In this document: in pieces, positions 1 to 4,168 of the stretch
How positions within the stretch are numbered: the first letter of the stretch is position 1
Layout: each line of letters starts with the position of its first letter
Assembly: GCA_034434895.1 (NCBI GenBank)
Contig: DAOTYI010000024.1
Span: 1-6,648 of the forward strand
Direction: 5' to 3'
Source of the DNA: DAOTXL01 sp034434895
GTDB taxonomy: Bacteria; Chloroflexota; Anaerolineae; JAAYZQ01
DNA: 6,648 nt
Position numbers and translations under genes: made by a program
Notes under the pieces: model-generated
Told to the model about the DNA's origin: nothing
The model's database searches: none
The model's input: only the letters and a program-made list of their open reading frames with translations

Positions 1-215
1 TCTCCGGCTATCGGCCGCAGTTCTACATCCGCACGATGGATGTGACCGGGGCGGTGGAGTTGCCGGCCGGGGTGGAGATGGTGATGCCGGGCGACAATGT
101 GAACCTGAAGGTCAAGCTGATCGTGCCGGTGGCGCTGGAAGCGGGGTCGCGCTTTGCCATCCGCGAGGGAGGCCGCACCGTCGGCGCCGGTGTCATCACC
201 AAGATCCTGGAGTAG
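1..215 (+). CDS. tuf: Elongation factor Tu, C-terminal part (5' end outside window)
   Basis: This is the last 70 codons of EF-Tu, the GTPase that carries aminoacyl-tRNA to the ribosomal A site. The visible part starts with SGYRPQFYIRT, continues through VELPAGVEMVMPGDN and ends in FAIREGGRTVGAGVITKILE, all hallmarks of the domain 3 beta-barrel of EF-Tu. The GTP-binding domain lies outside the window. The first complete codon is at position 3, and the gene ends with two successive TAG codons (213-218). The next gene, rpmG, begins 4 nt after the first stop, and its ribosome binding site (GGAG at 209-212) overlaps the last tuf codons, so the two are almost certainly cotranscribed. Identification is by recognised conserved sequence and is very secure; whether the organism has a second tuf copy cannot be told. 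Confidence 0.97.
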   Translation, partial: SGYRPQFYIRTMDVTGAVELPAGVEMVMPGDNVNLKVKLIVPVALEAGSRFAIREGGRTVGAGVITKILE

Positions 216-219
216 TAGC

Positions 220-384
220 ATGGCCAAGAAAGCGATTCGCATTGTGCTGACCCTTGCCTGTACCGAATGCAAGGAGCGGAACTATACAACGACCAAGAAC
301 CGGCGCAACGACCCGGGCCGCCTGGAATTGAAAAAGTATTGCCCGCGTTGCCGGACACACACCCTGCATCGGGAGACGAAATAG
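220..384 (+). CDS. rpmG: 50S ribosomal protein L33
   Basis: L33 is a small protein of the large ribosomal subunit near the E site. The product has 54 residues, normal for the family. It begins MAKKAIRIVL and has two Cys pairs, C14-x2-C17 (CTEC) and C41-x2-C44 (CPRC), so it is the zinc-binding form, with the typical YTTTKNRRNDPGRLELKKYCP core between them. The ATG at 220 was chosen because it gives the conserved MAKK start and has GGAG at 209-212, 7 nt upstream; the frame is open farther upstream but that part lies inside tuf. Order tuf-rpmG-trnW-secE-nusG is a widespread bacterial arrangement and supports the call. Confidence 0.96.
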   Translation: MAKKAIRIVLTLACTECKERNYTTTKNRRNDPGRLELKKYCPRCRTHTLHRETK

Positions 385-443
385 CCAATATCTGATAGCC
401 AATATCTAATATCAAAGTGTTGGGTATTAGATATTGGATATTG
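385..443 (+). repeat. AT-rich intergenic repeat with 13-bp inverted repeat
   Basis: The gap between rpmG and the tRNA gene is AT-rich inside a GC-rich cluster and is built from a recurring unit close to CCAATATCTRATAK. Two direct copies (385-398 and 399-412) are followed by an inverted copy. CCAATATCTAATA (399-411) and TATTAGATATTGG (425-437) form a perfect 13-bp inverted repeat around a 13-nt spacer, and ATATTG is repeated again at 431-443. This resembles the short period-7 or period-14 intergenic repeats of some filamentous and GC-rich bacteria (from memory, not checked). An RNA hairpin with a role in processing rpmG mRNA from the tRNA is possible, but there is no U-tract that would make it a terminator. 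Confidence 0.7.
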
Positions 444-446
444 CAC

Positions 447-519
447 AGGCCAGTAGCTCAAGTGGCAGAGCAACGGTCTCCAAAACCGTAGGCTGCGGGT
501 TCAAGTCCTGCCTGGCCTG
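447..519 (+). tRNA. trnW: tRNA-Trp (anticodon CCA)
   Basis: A complete cloverleaf can be drawn. The acceptor stem is AGGCCAG (447-453) with CTGGCCT (512-518); the D stem is GCTC (456-459) with GAGC (468-471). The anticodon stem is ACGGT (473-477) with ACCGT (485-489) around loop CTCCAAA, giving anticodon CCA at 480-482. The variable region is AGGCT (490-494), and the T stem is GCGGG with CCTGC around TTCAAGT (500-506). G519 is the discriminator, as expected for bacterial tRNA-Trp. The 3' CCA is not encoded (CCT follows), so it must be added after transcription. tRNA-Trp just upstream of secE is a common bacterial arrangement, and this copy probably shares the rpmG-secE transcript. Confidence 0.96.
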
Positions 520-528
520 CCTGGTGGA

Positions 529-570
529 GAGGACACCGTCTCATGGGGAGCATGATGGGGCGGTGTCTTC
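529..570 (+). other. Stem-loop between trnW and secE
   Basis: GAGGACACCG (529-538) can pair with CGGTGTCTTC (561-570) over 10 bp including one G-U pair, with a smaller TCAT/ATGA stem (541-544 with 552-555) inside. It starts 9 nt after the tRNA. The sequence that follows is purine- and A-rich (GTAAAAAGCAGG), not a U-tract, so it is not a classical terminator. A role in 3' processing of the tRNA or in protecting the secE mRNA end is inference; chance pairing is possible. Confidence 0.5.
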
Positions 571-607
571 CAGTGTAAAAAGCAGGAAGATCGGGAGAAA
601 AAGGTTC

Positions 608-817
608 GTGGCCAAGTCAGAGAACGAAAAAGTCCGGGACAATGCAATCGTACGCTACTTCCGCGAGACGTGGTTTGAACTGAAAAAGGTCTCCTGGCCC
701 ACCCGCGTTGAGGCCGTCAACCTGACGATGATCGTCATCGTGGCCACGTCGTTTCTGGCCCTTGTCTTGGGCCTGATGGACAGGTTGTTCTCCTGGGTCT
801 TTAGCCTGTTCCTGTAG
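608..817 (+). CDS. secE: Protein translocase subunit SecE
   Basis: SecE is the small essential clamp subunit of the SecYEG inner-membrane translocon. The product has 69 residues, normal for single-span bacterial SecE. The family signature is clear: an amphipathic helix with ELKKVSWPTR (24-33), then a hydrophobic segment at about 38-66 that forms the single membrane span. The GTG at 608 is the chosen start: it gives the usual short, charged N-terminus, and GGGAGA at 593-598 lies 9 nt upstream. The same frame is open back to 434, but that stretch overlaps the tRNA and encodes nothing SecE-like. nusG follows after 13 nt, the classical secE-nusG pair. Confidence 0.95.
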   Translation: MAKSENEKVRDNAIVRYFRETWFELKKVSWPTRVEAVNLTMIVIVATSFLALVLGLMDRLFSWVFSLFL

Positions 818-830
818 GTGACGCGTGAGC

Positions 831-1619
831 ATGGGAGAGGAACGGGGCCGGACAGGCCAGGCGCAGAAGTTCAAAGAGGTCCAACGGGACGAGGAAGCCT
901 TGTTGGAGCCGGAGGAACGGGCCCGTCGCCTGTTTGCCTCCTATCTGGAGTTGGCGGAGAAAGAGCCGGGATTTCCAGAGAAGGGAGAGGCCGCAACGGC
1001 TGAAGCGGAGGATCAGGCCGGGCTGGCGCTCTTTTTTGGCCAGGAGGGAGAGGAATCAGGAGTTGAACCCGCCGAAGAGGAAGAGACGACGGAGGGGGGG
1101 CGTAACTGGTATGTCGTTCATACCTACTCCGGCTACGAGAACAAGGTCAAAAAGAACCTGGAACATCGTACCGAGTCGCTGGGCATGCAGGGCAAGATCT
1201 TTCAGGTTGTCGTGCCCACCGAAGAGGAGATTGAACTCAAAGACGGACAACGGCGGACTGTCGAACGGCGGATCTTTCCCGGTTACATCCTGGTCGAAAT
1301 GATCATGGATGAGGACTCGTGGTTTGTCGTGCGCAACACGCCGGGCGTCACCGGCTTTGTAGGCTCCGTCCGCCAACCGACCCCTCTGCGCAAGCGGGAC
1401 GTGGACCGCATCCTGAAACGGATGCGGGCCGAGACGCCCAAAGTCAAGGTCACCTTCCGCCCCGGCCAAAAGGTCCGCATCTGCGATGGCCCCTTTGAGG
1501 ATTTTGTCGGAGCTGTGGACGAAATCTATCCCGACAAGGGGAAGGTGCGGATTCTGGTCTCTTTCTTTGGGCGGGAAACCCCTGTCGAACTCGATTTCCT
1601 GCAGGTAGAAAAGATCTAA
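831..1619 (+). CDS. nusG: Transcription termination/antitermination protein NusG, with long acidic N-terminal extension
   Basis: NusG binds RNA polymerase and couples it to Rho or the ribosome. Of 262 residues, about 92-195 form the NGN domain: NWYVVHTYSGYENKVKKNLE opens it and RRIFPGYILVEM (147-158) plus NTPGVTGFVG (169-178) are diagnostic. Residues about 208-262 form the KOW domain (RPGQKVRICDGPFEDFVG, then KGKVRILVSFFGRETPVELDF). Residues 1-91 precede the usual start of NusG and are rich in Glu, with an acidic end (PAEEEETTEGG, 80-90). Typical NusG has about 175-185 residues; long acidic N-termini are known in Actinobacteria. ATG 831 is preferred because AGGTGA (816-821) is 9 nt upstream; GTG 825, two codons earlier, would be only 3 nt from it. 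Codon use of the extension matches the rest, so it is probably real. Confidence 0.95.
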   Translation: MGEERGRTGQAQKFKEVQRDEEALLEPEERARRLFASYLELAEKEPGFPEKGEAATAEAEDQAGLALFFGQEGEESGVEPAEEEETTEGGRNWYVVHTYSGYENKVKKNLEHRTESLGMQGKIFQVVVPTEEEIELKDGQRRTVERRIFPGYILVEMIMDEDSWFVVRNTPGVTGFVGSVRQPTPLRKRDVDRILKRMRAETPKVKVTFRPGQKVRICDGPFEDFVGAVDEIYPDKGKVRILVSFFGRETPVELDFLQVEKI

Positions 1620-1635
1620 ACCTGTCGGAGAACCT

Positions 1636-1692
1636 CGCAGGGCAGGTTTCCACCCGGCCGTTGAGCCGGCAAGGTTGCAAACCTGCCCTGCG
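1636..1692 (+). repeat. Perfect 14-bp inverted repeat with nested hairpin, nusG-rplK gap
   Basis: CGCAGGGCAGGTTT (1636-1649) and AAACCTGCCCTGCG (1679-1692) are perfect inverted copies. Inside them CCGGC (1654-1658) and GCCGG (1665-1669) form a second stem around CGTTGA. The right half also has a near-palindrome of its own (1668-1687, GGCAAGGTTGC against AAACCTGCC), so two folds compete. The element ends 4 nt before the rplK ribosome binding site GGGAGG (1697-1702). It is either a dispersed palindromic intergenic repeat or a leader structure for rplK-rplA, for example a site of feedback by L1, which is known to repress this operon in other bacteria. The sequence alone does not separate the two. 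Confidence 0.75.
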
Positions 1693-1706
1693 GAATGGGA
1701 GGTTGA

Positions 1707-2132
1707 ATGGCGAAAAAGGTCAAAGCAATTGTGAAACTGGCGATTCAGGCCGGCAAGGCCACACCTGCGCCGCCGGTAGGCCCTGCCCTGGGCCAGCATG
1801 GGATCAATATCATGCAGTTTTGCAAGGAATACAATGCCCGCACGGCCCACATGGCCGGCAGCATCGTCCCGGCCGAGATCACCATCTTTCAGGACAATTC
1901 GTTCCGGTTTGAACTGAAAACACCGCCGGCCGGGGACCTGCTGAAAAAGGCGGCGGGGATTGCCAAAGGCTCATCTGATGTGAGCCGCACCAGGGTGGGC
2001 AAGGTCACGCGCCAGCAGGTGCGGGAGATCGCCGAGCAAAAGATGAAGGACCTGAATGCTTATGACATCGAGAGTGCCATGCGGATGATCGAGGGCACGG
2101 CCAAAAGCATGGGCATTCAGGTGGTGGACTGA
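1707..2132 (+). CDS. rplK: 50S ribosomal protein L11
   Basis: L11 binds the GTPase-associated centre of 23S rRNA together with L10-L12 and is needed for factor-dependent GTP hydrolysis. The product has 141 residues, the standard length. The N-terminal domain carries the proline-rich loop with AGKATPAPPVGPALGQHGIN (15-34), the site associated with thiopeptide antibiotics. The C-terminal rRNA-binding domain carries GKVTRQQVREIAEQKMKDLN (98-117). The start at 1707 follows GGGAGG (1697-1702), spaced 4 nt, and gives the conserved MAKKVKAIVKL. It lies 87 nt after nusG, with the inverted repeat between, and precedes rplA as in most bacteria. Nothing is missing or unusual. Confidence 0.97.
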   Translation: MAKKVKAIVKLAIQAGKATPAPPVGPALGQHGINIMQFCKEYNARTAHMAGSIVPAEITIFQDNSFRFELKTPPAGDLLKKAAGIAKGSSDVSRTRVGKVTRQQVREIAEQKMKDLNAYDIESAMRMIEGTAKSMGIQVVD

Positions 2133-2140
2133 ATGAGTAA

Positions 2141-2160
2141 GGCAACTGCTCGCAGTTGCC
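2141..2160 (+). other. 9-bp hairpin in the rplK-rplA gap
   Basis: GGCAACTGC (2141-2149) and GCAGTTGCC (2152-2160) are perfect inverted copies with only TC between, so the practical fold is an 8-bp stem closed by a CTCG tetraloop. It begins 8 nt after the rplK stop. A GGGG/CCCC pairing follows at 2187-2199. No U-tract follows, so readthrough into rplA is expected. A role in mRNA stability or L1 feedback is inference. Confidence 0.6.
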
Positions 2161-2222
2161 CTCCATTCGGAAAAGCAGGCGTGGGAGGGGGTGTTCCCCA
2201 TCAAGACCACAGAGGAGAGAAA

Positions 2223-2936
2223 ATGCCGAAAAGAGGGAAAAAGTATCAAGAGATTGTCCGGCTGGTGGAGCGTGGTCGCACCTATTCTCCCCAGGAGGCA
2301 CTCGAACTGGTGAAAAAGACCCATTTTGCCCGGTTCGATGCGACGGTGGAGCTTCACCTGCGGACAGGCCTGGACCCCAGGCACGCCGACCAGCAGGTGC
2401 GGGGTGTGGTGCTCCTGCCCAAGGGAACAGGGAAGCAGGTCCGTATTCTGGTCTTTGCCGAAGGGGAAGCCGAAAAGGTGGCCCGCGAGGCAGGGGCCGA
2501 TTACGTGGGCAGCGATGAGCTGATTGACCAGATTCAGAAGGGGTGGCTGGAGTTTGATGTGGCCATCTCCACCCCGCCCATGATGCGCAAGGTCGGACGC
2601 CTGGGCCGTATCCTGGGGCCACGGGGACTGATGCCCAGCCCCAAGGCGGGCACTATCGTCGCCGAGGAGGACCTGGCGCGTGTGATCCGTGAGGCGCGTC
2701 AGGGGCGAGTGGAATACCGTGTGGACAAGACGGCCAATATCCACGTGCCCATCGGCAAAGTGAGTTTTCCGGTGGAGAGCCTGTTGGAAAATATGGCTGC
2801 CGTCATGGAAGCGGTGGTCAAAGCCCGGCCCGCTGCGGCCAAAGGCACTTATATCCGCAAGGTGACCGTCTGCAACACGATGGGGCCGGGCATCCGGGTG
2901 GACCCGGTGGCGGCGGCGGCGATGAAGACAGCCTGA
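2223..2936 (+). CDS. rplA: 50S ribosomal protein L1
   Basis: L1 forms the mobile L1 stalk of the large subunit, which helps release deacylated tRNA, and in many bacteria represses translation of its own operon. The product has 237 residues, close to the usual 225-235. The N-terminal half has the typical YSPQEALELVKK (21-32) and FDATVELHLRTGLDPRHADQ (38-57); the family signature is GRLGRILGPRGLMPSPKAG (125-143), followed by VEYRVDKTANIHVPIGK (163-179). ATG 2223 was chosen because AGAGGAG (2211-2217) is 5 nt upstream and the protein then begins MPKRGKKYQE. The frame is open back to an ATG right after rplK, but that part holds the hairpin and has no L1 similarity. Confidence 0.97.
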   Translation: MPKRGKKYQEIVRLVERGRTYSPQEALELVKKTHFARFDATVELHLRTGLDPRHADQQVRGVVLLPKGTGKQVRILVFAEGEAEKVAREAGADYVGSDELIDQIQKGWLEFDVAISTPPMMRKVGRLGRILGPRGLMPSPKAGTIVAEEDLARVIREARQGRVEYRVDKTANIHVPIGKVSFPVESLLENMAAVMEAVVKARPAAAKGTYIRKVTVCNTMGPGIRVDPVAAAAMKTA

Positions 2937-3050
2937 GAATCTGCTGAAAAGTTGCAGTGGGGATAACTGAACAGGCCCAAGACAGCAGGTGCGCCTGGGC
3001 GCTTAAACGACGGGCCTGCCGAGGCAAGGGGATGAACAGCTCTGGAGACA

Positions 3051-3093
3051 GAGCAGCAGGCCTTTGCGTCGGCGGCGCAAGGGCCTGTTGCTT
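3051..3093 (+). other. Long 18-bp stem-loop in the rplJ leader
   Basis: Positions 3051-3068 pair with 3076-3093 (18 bp including a few G-U pairs; core CAGGCC with GGCCTG) around the loop TCGGCGG. The bottom of the stem competes with a small hairpin, GCTCT (3039-3043) with AGAGC (3050-3054), since both use 3051-3054. The stem is followed by TGTAGGGAAG, not a run of T, so a simple intrinsic attenuator is unlikely. It may be the second arm of the L10 leader and a switch governed by L10-L12 binding (inference). The rplJ ribosome binding site is outside it. Confidence 0.65.
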
Positions 3094-3114
3094 GTAGGGA
3101 AGAAACAACTCAAA

Positions 3115-3124
3115 AAGGAGGTGA
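3115..3124 (+). promoter_or_regulatory. Near-ideal ribosome binding site of rplJ
   Basis: AAGGAGGTGA is a full complement of the usual 16S rRNA 3' end and sits 6 nt before a TTG codon. This decides for TTG 3131 as the rplJ start, as no ATG or GTG gives the conserved MAITREKK N-terminus. A strong site with a weak start codon fits a gene whose output is set by feedback. Confidence 0.85.
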
Positions 3125-3130
3125 GGCAGG

Positions 3131-3664
3131 TTGGCCATTACCAGAGAGAAGAAGCAGCAGATGATGGCGGATTATCGGTCCAGGATGGCGAACAGCCAGG
3201 CGATCATTTTGACCGATTACCGGGGCATGACCGTGAGCCACATCACCGATCTGCGCAGCCGGCTGCGAGAGGTGAACGGCGGTTTTCAGGTCATCAAAAA
3301 TACCCTCTTTGCCAAAGTGCTGGAGGAGGCGGGAATTCCGGTTGCACCTGGCTACCTGGAAGGCCCCGTGGCGGTGGGGTATTGTTTCGGCGAAGTGCCA
3401 CCTGTGGCCAGGGCGTTGAGCGACTTTGCCAACGAGACCAAAATACTACGGGTGATAGGGGCCATTCTCGGTACCGAATTTCTGGACGCCGAAGGGGCGA
3501 AGGCGCTGGCGGCTCTCCCCGCCCGCGAAGTTCTGCTGGCCCAGTTGTTGGGGGCCATCCAGGGGCCGATGAGCAACATCATCGGCGTCATCACCGCTCC
3601 CTTGCGGGAGCTGGTGCAGGTGCTCCAGGCCCGGTCTGAACAGGACCAGGCAGCAGCGGCCTGA
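3131..3664 (+). CDS. rplJ: 50S ribosomal protein L10
   Basis: L10 is the base of the ribosomal stalk: its N-terminal domain binds 23S rRNA beside L11, and its C-terminal helix carries L12 dimers. The product has 177 residues, normal for the family. It starts MAITREKKQQ and shows conserved ILTDYRGMTVSHITDLRSRL (26-45) and FQVIKNTLFAKV (52-63) in the rRNA-binding domain, and AREVLLAQLLGAIQGPMSN (131-149) before the C-terminal L12-binding helix (about 155-175, LRELVQVLQARSEQ). The start is TTG, supported by the strong ribosome binding site. rplL follows after 37 nt. Expression is probably feedback controlled through the leader at 2972-3130. Confidence 0.97.
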   Translation: MAITREKKQQMMADYRSRMANSQAIILTDYRGMTVSHITDLRSRLREVNGGFQVIKNTLFAKVLEEAGIPVAPGYLEGPVAVGYCFGEVPPVARALSDFANETKILRVIGAILGTEFLDAEGAKALAALPAREVLLAQLLGAIQGPMSNIIGVITAPLRELVQVLQARSEQDQAAAA

Positions 3665-3701
3665 GCTGTGAACACACAAATAAAAACGGAGATGAGAACA
3701 G

Positions 3702-4097
3702 ATGTCTGAGAAACTGGAAAAGCTGGTGCAGGCCCTTGACGAGCTGACATTGCTGGAAGCGGCGCAGCTCTCCAAAATGTTGCAGGAAAAGTGGGGCGTC
3801 TCCGCAGCGGCCCCGGTGGCGGTCGCCGGTGTGCCGATGGCTGCTGCGGCCGCAGCGGAACCGGCGGCGGAAGAGGAGGAAAAGACCGAGTTTACCGTGG
3901 TCCTCAAGGATGTTGGCCCCAAGAAGATCCAGGTCATCAAGGCGGTGCGCACCTTCCGACCCGACCTGGGCCTGAAGGAGGCCAAAGACCTGGTAGACAG
4001 CGCGCCGGTCAAGGTCCTGGAAAATGTGCCCAAGGACCAGGCCGAAGCGGCGGCCAACGCCCTCAAAGAGCAGGACGCAGTCGTCGAGATCCTGTAG
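3702..4097 (+). CDS. rplL: 50S ribosomal protein L7/L12
   Basis: L7/L12 is the multicopy stalk protein that recruits and stimulates the translation GTPases. The product has 131 residues, a little above the usual 120-128. Residues 1-33 are the helical dimerisation and L10-binding domain (LVQALDELTLLEAAQLSKML). Residues about 34-61 are a long Ala/Pro-rich then acidic hinge ending EEEEK, and this hinge accounts for most of the extra length. Residues 63-131 are the factor-binding domain with KKIQVIKAVR (74-83) and LGLKEAKDLVDSAP (89-102). The usual ITGLGL segment reads FRPDLGL here, a slight variation. ATG 3702 has GGAGATGA (3688-3695) 6 nt upstream. It is the last gene of the cluster and is followed by a terminator. 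Confidence 0.97.
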   Translation: MSEKLEKLVQALDELTLLEAAQLSKMLQEKWGVSAAAPVAVAGVPMAAAAAAEPAAEEEEKTEFTVVLKDVGPKKIQVIKAVRTFRPDLGLKEAKDLVDSAPVKVLENVPKDQAEAAANALKEQDAVVEIL

Positions 4098-4110
4098 CCC
4101 GACTCACGGG

Positions 4111-4146
4111 AAGAGCCAGCCCCTCTGTGGAGCTGGCTCTTTTCTG
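4111..4146 (+). terminator. Rho-independent terminator after rplL
   Basis: AAGAGCCAGC (4111-4120) pairs perfectly with GCTGGCTCTT (4132-4141) around an 11-nt loop, and the run TCTTTTCTGT follows. It starts 13 nt after the rplL stop. It closes the ribosomal transcript in the 71-nt gap before the convergent gene. On the minus strand the sequence after the stem is CCCG, so it should work mainly in the plus direction. A weaker GGCCC/GGGCC stem (4150-4165) lies at the end of the convergent gene. Confidence 0.88.
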
Positions 4147-4168
4147 TCTGGCCCGGAGATGGGCCGCC

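Larger units (their letters stand above)
2972..3130 (+). promoter_or_regulatory. L10 leader: autoregulatory mRNA element with kink-turn
   Basis: The 194-nt gap before rplJ contains the conserved L10 leader pattern (known from Rfam as the L10 leader): AAGACAGCAGGTG (2979-2991), CTTAA (3002-3006) and CCTGCCGAGGC (3015-3025). It folds as GCC (2975-2977) with GGC (3023-3025), then GCAGG (2985-2989) with CCTGC (3015-3019). The internal loop between the two stems has GA (2981-2982) facing GA (3021-3022), the sheared pairs of a kink-turn. A small stem GCGC (2991-2994) with GCGC (2999-3002) caps it. In other bacteria the L10-L12 complex binds this RNA and represses rplJ-rplL; the same role is expected here. 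A downstream stem is listed separately. Confidence 0.88.

Noticed and set aside
154..219. Upstream in-frame start for L33
   Set aside because: It lies in the tuf coding region in another frame; ATG 220 gives the conserved MAKK start and normal length.
385..443. CRISPR array
   Set aside because: The copies are adjacent, AT-rich and partly inverted, with no unique spacers of regular length.
434..607. Longer SecE beginning at 434
   Set aside because: The extra part overlaps the tRNA gene and is not SecE-like; GTG 608 has a ribosome binding site.
825..830. NusG start at GTG 825
   Set aside because: Spacing of only 3 nt from AGGTGA; ATG 831 at 9 nt is better. The difference is two residues and could still be wrong.
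1056..1850. Long antisense frame opposite nusG and rplK (also 1971-2744 opposite rplK and rplA)
   Set aside because: Mirror frames of GC-rich ribosomal genes, with no recognisable domain and no ribosome binding site.
2133..2222. L1 extended to an ATG directly after rplK
   Set aside because: The stretch holds a hairpin and lacks L1 similarity; ATG 2223 has a strong site and normal length.
2952..2967. Promoter for rplJ (TTGCAG and GATAAC)
   Set aside because: The two elements are only 4 nt apart, so they cannot form a sigma-70 type promoter together.
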